A DNA stretch of 64,000 nt from contig JAOSKM010000001.1 of the NCBI GenBank assembly GCA_027493625.1, positions 959,489 through 1,023,488 of the forward strand. Reading direction: 5' to 3'. The number at the start of each line of letters is the position of its first letter. Within the stretch, counting starts at the first letter, position 1. This DNA comes from Planctomycetota bacterium (GTDB lineage: Bacteria; Planctomycetota; UBA8742; UBA2392). Positions 1 through 10,393 of this stretch are shown in pieces. The notes beneath the pieces were generated by a model. That model did not search any database and was not told the DNA's origin. It saw only the letters and a list, made by a program, of their open reading frames with translations. Position numbers and translations under genes: made by a program.

Positions 1-516
1 GAGCGTCACCACGAACACTCGCTCACCGCCCAGCGGACGCACCCGCAACTCGGCGGGCACGACGGCCTCGCTGGTGGCCTTGAAGTTTCGGATGTCGACA
101 GTCAGCTGCACCTGGTGGCGCCTGTCGGGCTGCAGCTGGGCGATGTCGGCGGGGCCGATTTCGTAGCGATAGGCGAAGCGGCCCGGATTCTGGTCCAGCT
201 CCGCGGCGAACTCGTTGATTTCCTTGGTGGGGCCTGCAACGTCGAGCGTGACGGGAAGCTGGGCCTGGGAGAAGATGCGCCACTCGCCCTGCAGTTCCTC
301 GGTCAGTTCAAAGCGTACGCGTCCGGCATCCTTCAACTGCTGGTTGACCGACACCATGTCGCGCGCAATCCACCACAGCAGCACGGCCAGCGCCAGGATG
401 ACCAGGTGGACGCTCCAGCGGAAGCCGACCCAGCGCTCCTGGCGCCGTGTTTCCCCGCGCCGGGATGCACCCGGTGCGCGCATGCCGCTCACGCTGGTCT
501 GGCCGCTCCCGCTCAT
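1..516 (-). CDS. cdaR: YbbR-domain protein, CdaR-like (C-terminus off the window)
   Basis: The first 172 codons are present and the frame runs off the left edge. A short basic N-terminus is followed by one hydrophobic helix (residues 36-51) and an extracytoplasmic region that reads like a YbbR repeat. The start ATG overlaps the TGA of the upstream diadenylate cyclase gene (ATGA), so the two are translationally coupled. In Firmicutes the YbbR protein CdaR sits beside and modulates CdaA; by position and topology this should be the same partner. The YbbR assignment rests on topology, context and the beta-rich texture rather than a hallmark motif, because most of the protein is missing. Confidence 0.72.
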   Translation of the reverse strand, partial: MSGSGQTSVSGMRAPGASRRGETRRQERWVGFRWSVHLVILALAVLLWWIARDMVSVNQQLKDAGRVRFELTEELQGEWRIFSQAQLPVTLDVAGPTKEINEFAAELDQNPGRFAYRYEIGPADIAQLQPDRRHQVQLTVDIRNFKATSEAVVPAELRVRPLGGERVFVVTL

Positions 517-1307
517 GCCTGGCCCACCGCCGCCGCTTCCGTGGCCATGTTCGGCAGTACGGTGCCGAGGTTCTCGCGCAGCGCTTTCTCGAGCTGGTCG
601 CGCGACAGGTCCTGCTGCAGCTCGCCCTTCATGGCTATCGAAACCTTGCCGGTTTCCTCACTGACCACGATCACCAGCGCGTCGGTTTCTTCGCTCAGGC
701 CGATGCCCGCGCGGTGACGGGTGCCCAGGCGCTTGCTGATGTCCGGGTTTTCGGTCAGCGGGAAAAGGCAGCCCGCGGCCACCACGCGCGAGCCGCGCAT
801 GATGATGGCGCCGTCGTGCAGGGGGTTGCCGGGGTAGAAGATGCTGTCGATCAGCTCGGGTGTGAACATGGCGTCGATCTCGATGCCGCGTTCAACGTAG
901 TTGCGCAAACCGACACCGCGCTCGACGGCGATCAGCGCGCCGGTCTTGCCGCGCGCCAGGCGGAAGATGCTGGCGACGATCTTGGGGATCACGTCGTCCT
1001 TGGGGGCCAGCAGCCGGTTGAACACGCGGTTCTGGCCCAGGCGTGACAGGCCTCGGCGCAGCTCGGGCTGGAACACCACGATCACCGCGATGAACAGGTA
1101 GTCCACCACCTTCTCGAGCAGCTTCTCGATTCGGTACAGGCCCAACGTGTCGGCCACCAGGTAGATGCCGATCAGCAGCGTGGTGAAGATGATCGCCACG
1201 CCCCGCAGGGCGCTGTCGCCGCTGCTGCCCTTCACGAACTTGTAGACGACGATCAGGAACAGATAGATTAGCAGGATTTCCGCGCCGTAGATGATGTACT
1301 CGCTCAT
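513..1307 (-). CDS. cdaA: Diadenylate cyclase CdaA
   Basis: Makes the second messenger c-di-AMP from two ATP. The 264-residue protein has three N-terminal membrane helices (about 8-24, 36-53, 69-80) followed by a DAC domain. Both catalytic signatures are intact: DGA at 165-167 and RHRA at 197-200. The length matches CdaA/DacA proteins. It lies between folP and a YbbR-type gene, overlapping both by ATGA junctions (at 1304-1307 and 513-516). In many bacteria cdaA, cdaR and glmM form one locus controlling potassium, osmotic and cell wall homeostasis; no glmM is seen here, but glmS lies about 7 kb away. Confidence 0.96.
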   Translation of the reverse strand: MSEYIIYGAEILLIYLFLIVVYKFVKGSSGDSALRGVAIIFTTLLIGIYLVADTLGLYRIEKLLEKVVDYLFIAVIVVFQPELRRGLSRLGQNRVFNRLLAPKDDVIPKIVASIFRLARGKTGALIAVERGVGLRNYVERGIEIDAMFTPELIDSIFYPGNPLHDGAIIMRGSRVVAAGCLFPLTENPDISKRLGTRHRAGIGLSEETDALVIVVSEETGKVSIAMKGELQQDLSRDQLEKALRENLGTVLPNMATEAAAVGQA

Positions 1308-2173
1308 CCGCTTCCCCGCGTCATTGCCTGCGCCACGATCAGCGCCCGTTTCATCGGCCCGGGCTCATGCACCCGCAGCACCGAGGCACCCTTCAGCGCC
1401 CCCACCAGTCCCGCCGCCAGCGACTCCGGCTCGCGGTCATGGACCGGTCGGCCGGTAAGCTGCCCCAGTGTGGATTTACGTGAGGCCCCCAGCAGCACCG
1501 GGCAGCCCAATCCGGCCAGCGTTTCCAGCGCATTCACCAGCTCGCAGTTGTGCTGCGGAAGTTTAGCAAAGCCGAATCCCGGGTCTATCCAGAGGCGGTG
1601 GCGCGCGACGCCGGCAGCCACGGCCGCATCGATGCGCGCGGCCAGGTAATCGCGCACTTCGGTCACCACGTCGGCGTAGTCCGTCTGCGCCTGCATGTCG
1701 CGGGGTGTACCGCGCATGTGCATCAGGACCAGCACGCAGCCGTGTTCGGCGCACAGGGACAGCATGGCGGGGTCGTGCGTCGCGGCCGTGACGTCGTTGA
1801 CGATGCTCGCCCCGGCATCCAGTGCCGCGCGGGCGACAGCGACCTTCATGGTGTCGATGCTGATGGGGGCGCTGCATCCGCGCGCGACCAGCTCGCGGAT
1901 CACGGGCGCGGTGCGGGCGATTTCGTCATCAGCACTGACGGCAGCGGCGCCGGGGCGCGTTGACTCGCCGCCGATGTCGAGGATGTCAGCGCCGTCGGCC
2001 AGCAAGGCATCTGCTGCAGCGACAGCCGCGCCGACACCGCCCAGCTGGCCGCCGTCACTGAAGCTGTCGGGTGTGACGTTGAGGATGCCCATCACCAGCG
2101 GCGGGCGAAACGGACGATCCCCGGCAGGGCCGGGGATCAGAATGTCCGGTAGACTCGGGAAGCTGGCGCTCAT
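1304..2173 (-). CDS. folP: Dihydropteroate synthase
   Basis: Condenses pterin pyrophosphate with p-aminobenzoate in folate synthesis. The 289-residue cytoplasmic protein carries the family signatures MGILNVTPDSFSDGG (residues 28-42), DIGGESTRPGA shortly after, and LGASRKSTLG near the C-terminus (pterin/phosphate binding). Its ATG overlaps the ftsH TGA and its TGA overlaps the cdaA ATG, each by four bases. The ftsH-folP pair is common in Gram-negative bacteria; here the usual following glmM is replaced by cdaA-cdaR. The residues before the first motif are slightly extended compared with E. coli FolP. Confidence 0.96.
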   Translation of the reverse strand: MSASFPSLPDILIPGPAGDRPFRPPLVMGILNVTPDSFSDGGQLGGVGAAVAAADALLADGADILDIGGESTRPGAAAVSADDEIARTAPVIRELVARGCSAPISIDTMKVAVARAALDAGASIVNDVTAATHDPAMLSLCAEHGCVLVLMHMRGTPRDMQAQTDYADVVTEVRDYLAARIDAAVAAGVARHRLWIDPGFGFAKLPQHNCELVNALETLAGLGCPVLLGASRKSTLGQLTGRPVHDREPESLAAGLVGALKGASVLRVHEPGPMKRALIVAQAMTRGSG

Positions 2174-4218
2174 GCCGTGCCGGGTTGCTCCGTGGGGCTG
2201 GCGTAGCCCTTGGTTTCGGGACGCTCCTTGGCGGCCTCTTCCATGGCGCGGTGCTTGGCGGCGGCCAGCGCGCGCTTGGCCTCTTCGCTTACCTGCTTGC
2301 GGTGCGCCTCGAGATCGCCGTCCTTCAGCAGGATGGTGAGGTCCTCGTGGTCGAGCGTCTCGTACTTCAGCAGCGCCTCGGCGATCTGCACCAGCTTGTC
2401 GCGGTTTCCCTCAATCAGCTTCAGGGCGCCTTCCCATGCCTGGTCGATGATGCGGCGCATCTCCTCGTCGATGGCCTTCAGCGTTTCGTCGCTGAAGTTG
2501 CCGGGCGCGTGCACCGACTGGCCCATGTAGGTCTGGTCTTCGTCACCGGCGTAGTTCAGCAGGCCCAGCCGCGGGCTCATGCCCCACTCGGTGACCATCT
2601 TGCGTGCGATGTTGGTCGCCTGCTGGATGTCGCTGGCGGCCCCGGCGTCGATCTCGCCGAACATCACGTGCTCAGCGGCACGTCCGCCCAGCATCACCTG
2701 CAGCATCTCCTCGGCTCGGCCTTTGGGCATGCTGTAACGGTCTTTCTCGGGCAGGCTCATGGTGGCGCCGAGCGCTCTGCCGCGCGGGATGATGGTGACC
2801 TTGTGGACCTTGTCGGTCTTGGGCGTCATCTCCTGCACCAGGGCGTGACCGGCCTCGTGGTAGGCGGTCAGGCGGCGCTCTTCTTCTTCCATGACGCGCG
2901 AGCGTTTCTGGCGGCCGAAGGCGACGCGGTCGCGAGCTTCCAGGATGCAGTCGCGGTCGATCTCGTCCAGGTTGCGGATCACGGCGATCAGCGCGGCCTC
3001 GTTCACCAGGTTCATGATGTCCGCGCCGCTGAAGCCCGGGATCAGGCGGGCGATCTCGTTGGGCTCGATGGTAGGCCCGGCCTTCACCTTCTTGAGGTGC
3101 ACGCGCAGGATTTCCTCGCGGCCCTTCAGGTCCGGCAGGTCGATGTAGACCTGGCGGTCGAAGCGGCCAGGGCGCAGCAGCGCGTTGTCCAGCACGTCGG
3201 GGCGGTTGGTGGCCGCCAGGATGATCACGCCTTCGCTGCTGCCGATGCCGTCCATCTCGACCAGCAGGGCGTTGAGGGTCTGTTCGCGTTCGTCGTGTCC
3301 GCCGCCCACGCCGGTGCCGCGGCGGCGACCGACGGCGTCGATCTCGTCCACGAACACGATGCAGGGGGCGTTTTCACGGGCGGTGCGGAACAGGTCGCGC
3401 ACGCGGGAAGCGCCGACGCCCACGAACATCTCGACGAAGTCCGAGCCGCTGATGCTGAAGAAGGGGCGCTCGGCCTCGCCGGCGATGGCCTTTGCCAGCA
3501 GGGTCTTGCCGCAGCCGGGCGGGCCGATCATCAGCACGCCCTTGGGGATCTTGGCACCCAGTCGGGTGAAGCGCTGGGGCGTCTTCAGGAACTCGACGAT
3601 TTCGGCGACTTCTTCCTTGGCCTCGTCGGCGCCGGCGACGTCATTGAAGGTGACGGTTACGTCTTCCTTGGTGAACATCTTGGCGCGCGATTTGCCGAAT
3701 GCCATCACGCCGCCGCCGAGGGGGCCTCCACCGCGGCGGAAGAAGAAGAACCAGATCACCGCCACGATGATCAGGATGGGGATCATGTTCTTCAGGAACC
3801 AGCCCAGGTTGTCGCTGGACTCGTCGGTCTTGAGCGAAGACACGCCCTTCAGCAGGCTGTTGGAGCTGTCCTTCTCGTGCTGCTCGAGCCATACCTTCCA
3901 CTGGGCGGCATCCACCTTGGCCGAGAATTTCTTGGTTTCGCCCTCGGGCACGTTGGCGTATTCGCCCTGGATGTGCACCACGTTGCCGCTTTCCGGCACG
4001 CGGACCATCATGGTCTCGATTTCATTCTTCTCGAGCTTGGCGCGCAGCGCGGTGGCATCGAGTTCTTCACTCACGCCGCCTACTTCGGACAGCGCAACCA
4101 GCACCAGCAGCAGCAGCATGGCGCCGAGCGCGATTACCAGCACCGGCATTCCCTTGGTCTTGCGGGCCGGGCCTCCCGGGCGCTTGGGATCAGGGTTCTT
4201 GTCGTCTTCCAGCTTCAT
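2170..4218 (-). CDS. ftsH: ATP-dependent zinc metalloprotease FtsH
   Basis: Membrane AAA+ protease that degrades misfolded membrane proteins and regulatory substrates. With the start chosen here (ATG at 4218, preceded by AGAGAAACGG) it has 682 residues. Membrane helices lie at about 24-41 and 144-160, with a periplasmic domain between. The AAA module shows Walker A GPPGCGKT (232-239) and Walker B IVFVDEID (287-294), followed by the second region of homology. The zinc site HEAGH is at 454-458. An in-frame ATG 21 codons upstream is possible but has a weaker ribosome site. It is the head of the ftsH-folP-cdaA-cdaR cluster. Confidence 0.97.
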   Translation of the reverse strand: MKLEDDKNPDPKRPGGPARKTKGMPVLVIALGAMLLLLVLVALSEVGGVSEELDATALRAKLEKNEIETMMVRVPESGNVVHIQGEYANVPEGETKKFSAKVDAAQWKVWLEQHEKDSSNSLLKGVSSLKTDESSDNLGWFLKNMIPILIIVAVIWFFFFRRGGGPLGGGVMAFGKSRAKMFTKEDVTVTFNDVAGADEAKEEVAEIVEFLKTPQRFTRLGAKIPKGVLMIGPPGCGKTLLAKAIAGEAERPFFSISGSDFVEMFVGVGASRVRDLFRTARENAPCIVFVDEIDAVGRRRGTGVGGGHDEREQTLNALLVEMDGIGSSEGVIILAATNRPDVLDNALLRPGRFDRQVYIDLPDLKGREEILRVHLKKVKAGPTIEPNEIARLIPGFSGADIMNLVNEAALIAVIRNLDEIDRDCILEARDRVAFGRQKRSRVMEEEERRLTAYHEAGHALVQEMTPKTDKVHKVTIIPRGRALGATMSLPEKDRYSMPKGRAEEMLQVMLGGRAAEHVMFGEIDAGAASDIQQATNIARKMVTEWGMSPRLGLLNYAGDEDQTYMGQSVHAPGNFSDETLKAIDEEMRRIIDQAWEGALKLIEGNRDKLVQIAEALLKYETLDHEDLTILLKDGDLEAHRKQVSEEAKRALAAAKHRAMEEAAKERPETKGYASPTEQPGTA

Positions 4219-4282
4219 CCGTTTCTCTGTGAAAACCAGCGGGCCACTGTAGCACTTCCGGGCCGGCTGTGGGCACCCCAAA

Positions 4283-4801
4283 TCACGGCGACGACCACTC
4301 TTCGTCCGCCGCGACGTCCAGAATCTCCCGGGCCAGGTCGCGCCACAGGCGGTCCAACCCTTCGCGGCGGCTGTCTCCGAGGCCCGGCGCGTAACTGGTG
4401 GACACCGTCACCTTGCGCTTCACCAGACCTCCCGGGAACGCGTCTCCTGCTGCTTCCACCTGCGCCGTGGCCCTCAGCAGGATCTCGGCCGGTGCGCCGG
4501 TCTGCAGGTCTTCCACCAGGTTCGGCTCGCTGAACCGGACCAGCGCGACCTTCAGCCGCACGTCGGCCCCGCCTTCACTGAGGACCAAACGTCGGTCCCC
4601 GGCGATTTCTTCCTTTAGACGCTGCGTCAACTCGTACTCGAGCCCCGGCCGATGCGGGAACAGGCGGTTCTCCACCGTCTGCAGCGAGACCTTGCGCCTG
4701 GCGCCACCGCCAAAGCCGTCCACGCCGATACCTGGACCCCAGACGCAGCCGGAAATGACCGGCAGCAACACCAGCAGCAGCGGCAGGCAGCGTTGCATCA
4801 T
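4283..4801 (-). CDS. LptE-family outer-membrane lipoprotein
   Basis: A 172-residue predicted lipoprotein: signal peptide with lipobox ISGC, cysteine at residue 19. The mature part begins with a segment resembling LptE-family proteins (ENRLFPHRPGLEYELTQRL, the typical region for pairing with a large outer-membrane partner) followed by alternating beta strands. LptE helps insert lipopolysaccharide through LptD in Gram-negatives; similar proteins are widespread in Planctomycetota, where the role is not established. Its ATG overlaps the TGA of the preceding lipoprotein gene. Function is inferred from weak family resemblance; it could equally be an unrelated small outer-membrane lipoprotein. Confidence 0.7.
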   Translation of the reverse strand: MMQRCLPLLLVLLPVISGCVWGPGIGVDGFGGGARRKVSLQTVENRLFPHRPGLEYELTQRLKEEIAGDRRLVLSEGGADVRLKVALVRFSEPNLVEDLQTGAPAEILLRATAQVEAAGDAFPGGLVKRKVTVSTSYAPGLGDSRREGLDRLWRDLAREILDVAADEEWSSP

Positions 4802-5973
4802 TGCGCCTTGCGAAGCCCGGCGACGCGCTTGTCGCGCTCGAGCTCCCATTCGCCGGCGCGCCGGACGTAGTAGTCGTGCGCCCCGGACTCGCCAAGGCGG
4901 CTGTAGGTGTCGGCGGAGTTCAGGTCGCGGTCGATCATCACGCCGTACACCTGCTCCATCAGCGCAATGAAGTCGTCGTGCACCGACGCGGGTATGTTGG
5001 GATTCTCGATCGCGTACAGCTCATATTCGCCCAGCAACTCGAGGGCGCGCTCGTAGGGCTGCAGGTCGTAGGCCTTGCCCTTCGAGGCGGCCATGGTCTC
5101 GTTGATCTGCCACATCAGGGCGTAGGGGCGCCAGCGCGTGTCGGTGTCGCGCAGGCCTGCGCCGCTGAACAGGTAACCGAAGGTGTTGGCGGCGACCGCG
5201 TGGGCGCCGTTCTGGCGCCGGGCCTGGGCGGCGATGAACAGGGCGTCCGCCTTGATGGACGGGGCGGGGTTCATGACGCCGAGGTCGTCCGCGATCCCGA
5301 TCACGGCGTCGTAGGCGCGGGCGGCGTACATGAGCCAGGCCACGTCGCGGGTCAGCTCGGCGACCTGCTGGCGGAACTCCCGCAACTCGAGGGCGGGCAG
5401 GTAGTAGGTTACCAGCGTGCGGCAATCGTACAGCGCGAGCTCGAGCTGGCCGGAGTCGTACAAGGCGTCTGCGTCGGGTCGCAGCTGTTTGACGAAGTCA
5501 TCAATCGGCGTGTCACGCAACTCGGTCAGGAACCGGCGCGCCTCCGCGTCGCCGTTCATCAGGTCCTGCAGGCGCTGGTCGTAGATCGGCGCCAGGTACA
5601 GAAACATCCAGCGGTCGAGAGCGATGCTCTGCGGCAGGCCGGTGTCCGGGTTCTGATCCCGGCCCAGTTCAAAGCGCGCGCGCACGCGCAGAATCAGCGC
5701 CTCCACTACGCGGGAGCCTTCCGGGTAGCGCTGCGTGAAGCCCAGGCTGAGCACCACCGCATCGAGCCAGCGCCTCTCGTCATACGCCTTCTGCACCGCC
5801 GCAAAGTCGCCCTGTTCATCGCTGCTGGGCTTCGCGTCTTCCCGCGTGATTCCCACACCGGGGCGATAGACCAGGGGGCCGGAACCGCCGGGACCGACGT
5901 AGCGGGGCTCGGGCCCGTTGGCGCAGCCGGACGCGAGGGCCAGCAGTATCAAGGAAAACAACAGCGGCTTCAT
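4798..5973 (-). CDS. Predicted lipoprotein, helical-repeat-like, unknown function
   Basis: A 391-residue protein starting at the ATG at 5973, with GGGG just upstream and a clear lipoprotein signal (lipobox ASGC, cysteine 17). I do not recognise the family. The mature protein is rich in helices with paired aromatic/alanine positions, for example ALYDSGQLELALYDCRTL and AYDAVIGIADDLGVM, which look like degenerate TPR repeats. It sits between recO (10 bp upstream) and the LptE-family gene (4-base overlap), so it may work with that lipoprotein in the outer envelope. Confidence 0.8.
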   Translation of the reverse strand: MKPLLFSLILLALASGCANGPEPRYVGPGGSGPLVYRPGVGITREDAKPSSDEQGDFAAVQKAYDERRWLDAVVLSLGFTQRYPEGSRVVEALILRVRARFELGRDQNPDTGLPQSIALDRWMFLYLAPIYDQRLQDLMNGDAEARRFLTELRDTPIDDFVKQLRPDADALYDSGQLELALYDCRTLVTYYLPALELREFRQQVAELTRDVAWLMYAARAYDAVIGIADDLGVMNPAPSIKADALFIAAQARRQNGAHAVAANTFGYLFSGAGLRDTDTRWRPYALMWQINETMAASKGKAYDLQPYERALELLGEYELYAIENPNIPASVHDDFIALMEQVYGVMIDRDLNSADTYSRLGESGAHDYYVRRAGEWELERDKRVAGLRKAQ

Positions 5974-5983
5974 CGAACCCCGA

Positions 5984-6733
5984 TCAAAGTACCCTTGCCG
6001 GTTCAAGCGGCGGCACGCTGCGCAATCTCCGACCGCCCTGCATGGCCACCAGCCAGGCGAGAAGCGTAAAGGCGCCGGCATAGGCGTCAACCGGAATTCC
6101 GCGCCCGGCATGCCCGGTCGCCAGCGCCTGGAGCGCAGCCAGCGTGGGCGGGCTGATGCGCAGCAGGTCGGAACGGTGCTGGGCATGGGGCGGCGACAGC
6201 AGGCCCATCTCACGCAGGCTGAAAGCAACCTCGACCTTTCCCGACGGCTCGATGCCGGATGCCACGCACTCCGTCACCACCGGTTCGACGCCCAGCACGC
6301 TCAGCAGCCCCCATGCGAATTGAGCCAGCACACGTCCCGGGGGCTCACCATCGCACAGCGCACGCAGGGCCTTCACGCTGGTCAGAAGCACCGAGGGGGC
6401 GTCGTGAGGCGTGACCTCAATGGCCAGCAGCAGCTCACGGATACTTTCGATCGCAATGAAGGACTGGTAGTTCTCACGGGCCGCGGGGAAGAAGTCCAGC
6501 AACTCGGCCTGTGCCAGGATGCTGAGCGTGCCGCGGCGCGAGCGGTCGTAGAGGACGACGTGGTACAGGCACATCAGGTCCAGGGGGCCGCCGGTGCCTG
6601 ACTTCGCCCGCTTGGCTCCTTTGGCGATCGCCCCCACCGTGCCCAGCTGGTCCGACAGCAGCGTCAGAATCTGGCTGGTCTCACTGAAGTCGACCTTGCG
6701 CAGGCACAGGACGGTGGAGGTGATCAGGGCCAT
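5984..6733 (-). CDS. recO: DNA repair protein RecO
   Basis: RecO loads RecA on gapped DNA with RecR. The 249-residue protein has the N-terminal OB-fold signature of the family (VLCLRKVDFSETSQILTLLS at about 8-27, then the KGAKR segment) and a helical C-terminal part. The zinc-finger cysteines seen in some RecO proteins are not obvious. The gene lies 7 bases after the CNNM-CBS gene and 10 bases before the following lipoprotein gene, all on the minus strand, consistent with one transcript. Confidence 0.9.
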   Translation of the reverse strand: MALITSTVLCLRKVDFSETSQILTLLSDQLGTVGAIAKGAKRAKSGTGGPLDLMCLYHVVLYDRSRRGTLSILAQAELLDFFPAARENYQSFIAIESIRELLLAIEVTPHDAPSVLLTSVKALRALCDGEPPGRVLAQFAWGLLSVLGVEPVVTECVASGIEPSGKVEVAFSLREMGLLSPPHAQHRSDLLRISPPTLAALQALATGHAGRGIPVDAYAGAFTLLAWLVAMQGGRRLRSVPPLEPARVL

Positions 6734-6740
6734 GTTGCCG

Positions 6741-8066
6741 CTAACGTTTCACTTCGGACTCGGTGACTTCCGAGCTGCGGGTGATGCGCACGCGCTTGAT
6801 GCGCTTTTCGTCGGCGTCGATCACGGCGAGCTTCAGGCCGCCGATTTCCACTTCGTCGCCCCTGGCCGCGAGGCGCCCCAGGTGGTGCGTCACCAGGCCA
6901 CCCACGCTCATGTACTCGGGCGCCTCGGGCAGATCGATCTCGAGCACGCGGTTCAACTCGTCCAGGTCGACGTCGCCGTCGGCCTCGGCCTGATCCTTAT
7001 GGAAGGGCAGGATCGCGCGGTGGGCGCGCTCAACCTCGCCTTCGTCGTACTCGTCGCGGATGTCGCCCACGATCTCCTCCAGGATGTCCTCGAGGGTGAT
7101 CATGCCGGCCGTGCCGCCGTGCTCGTCGGTGAGGATGGCGATCTTGATGCGGTCCTCCCGCATCTCGCGCAGCAGGTCGTCCAGCGCTTTTCCGGCGGGC
7201 CAGAAGCGCGCGGGCCGGATCAGCTGGCGCAGTTCGAGCTGCTTCTGGTCGGGCGACAGGTGCCAGGATGGAATCAGGTCGCGGGTGTAGAACACCCCGA
7301 CGATATGGTCGCGATCGCCCTCATAGACCGGCACGCGGCTGTGGCCGTGCTCGACGGCCAGCGTGAGCGCGCCCTCGACGCCGGACTCGATATCGACGCA
7401 GATCATGTCGGTACGCGGAATCATGGCGCGTGATGCCGGCGTCTGCCCGAGCTCGACGACCTTCTGGATCATCTCGCGTTCTTCTTCGTCGAGGACGCCC
7501 TCGCGCTCGGCTTCTTCGAGGCTGTCCGCGAGGTCTTCCTCGAAGCTCTCCTGGGCGGTCTCGGACACGTCGACGCCCTCGATGCGGGCGCCCATGCGGC
7601 GGACGCTGCTGCTGATGACGGTGAAGGGCTTGAACAGCAGCGCGATCCACGCGAACGACGGCAGCAGCACCAGCAGGGCCGCTTCCTCGCGGTGGCGCAG
7701 GATCAGCGGCGGCACGATCACGACGCACACCACCAGCGAGATGATGCTCAGCATGCCGCCGATCAGCAGGTGGGTCAGCTGGAACTCGATGCCCTCCGGC
7801 ATGATGATCGCGATCCAGCCCGTGAAATGCAGCACGAAGCCGATGATGCGCCCGGTTTCGGCGACCTGCAGGAACTCGTCGTCGCGGCGGCAGAGTTCCT
7901 CGAACTTGCGCTGCGTGCGTTCGTCGTTTTCAGGAATCTGCTCAAAGAGCAGCGAGAGAGCATAGCGGTTCAGTGCATCGCTCACGACGGAAACGTAAGC
8001 GATCCAGCAGAAGGTGATGATTACGACGGCGACGCCTATCCAGAACGCCGCTGTTGCAGGGTCCAA
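6741..8066 (-). CDS. CNNM/CBS-domain transporter-like protein (CorC/HlyC, UPF0053 family)
   Basis: A 441-residue membrane protein with a DUF21/CNNM N-terminal half (four hydrophobic segments within residues 1-150), then two CBS domains (about 200-330), including TDEHGGTAGMITLEDILEEI typical of the second, and a C-terminal CorC_HlyC module (about 350-430). Members are linked to magnesium or cobalt efflux. The chosen start is TTG at 8066 because CAGGAG stands seven bases upstream and no ATG is suitably placed. It is divergent from the small gene and glmS to its right, so the 8067-8167 interval should hold promoters for both directions. Confidence 0.9.
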   Translation of the reverse strand: MDPATAAFWIGVAVVIITFCWIAYVSVVSDALNRYALSLLFEQIPENDERTQRKFEELCRRDDEFLQVAETGRIIGFVLHFTGWIAIIMPEGIEFQLTHLLIGGMLSIISLVVCVVIVPPLILRHREEAALLVLLPSFAWIALLFKPFTVISSSVRRMGARIEGVDVSETAQESFEEDLADSLEEAEREGVLDEEEREMIQKVVELGQTPASRAMIPRTDMICVDIESGVEGALTLAVEHGHSRVPVYEGDRDHIVGVFYTRDLIPSWHLSPDQKQLELRQLIRPARFWPAGKALDDLLREMREDRIKIAILTDEHGGTAGMITLEDILEEIVGDIRDEYDEGEVERAHRAILPFHKDQAEADGDVDLDELNRVLEIDLPEAPEYMSVGGLVTHHLGRLAARGDEVEIGGLKLAVIDADEKRIKRVRITRSSEVTESEVKR

Positions 8067-8167
8067 GTATCACTCCTGTTCCGAAAAAACCGCCCGTCGC
8101 ACCGTGCGTTGTAAGGGCGGGCCGCCGCGCTTAGGATGAGGCCCGCCTGTGGGCCCGGGAACAACGC

Positions 8168-8425
8168 ATGCCATCCAAGAGCAGCGACGTCTACGACTAC
8201 TATTATGAAAATTACCTCATCCTGTACAACCTGTACGGAAGAGGACGCCCCCGTGTGACCCGGGAACAGTATGAAGAGCTGGATGCCGAGCTGATGCAGA
8301 TCGTGGCACAGGCCGAGAACGGCGAATTGAGCCACCCCCAGATCGTGCGCGTGCGCGACATCGAGTACATGCTGATGGACGACGTGGCCGAGGCCCTGCT
8401 GGACCGGCCTTCGACCTCGACTTGA
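8168..8425 (+). CDS. Small acidic protein, unknown function
   Basis: 85 residues, acidic and tyrosine-rich at the start (YDYYYENYLILYNLYG), with no signal peptide or membrane helix. I do not recognise the family. The ATG follows GGGAACAACGC, a reasonable ribosome site, and the frame uses the GC-rich third-position pattern of its neighbours. It lies 70 bp upstream of glmS on the same strand and may be cotranscribed with it. Confidence 0.55.
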   Translation: MPSKSSDVYDYYYENYLILYNLYGRGRPRVTREQYEELDAELMQIVAQAENGELSHPQIVRVRDIEYMLMDDVAEALLDRPSTST

Positions 8426-8495
8426 TTCGGCTTTTCGGGTAATCCCGCACGCCCGGGATGGTCGATAGAGTACGCCGGGGCGCAGGAGCAACACC

Positions 8496-10321
<1,826 letters not shown>

Positions 10322-10393
10322 GCCTGCCGCTTGCCCGGCCGCCATTCGGCCGTTAGCCTTGTTCCACCCTGCTTTCCCCTGTGGGTGTCCGCA

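Noticed and set aside
2185..4533. 782-codon open frame opposite ftsH
   Set aside because: It mirrors ftsH on the other strand; the long frame is an effect of GC-rich third positions and its translation has no domain. The same applies to long frames opposite glmS, infB and secDF.
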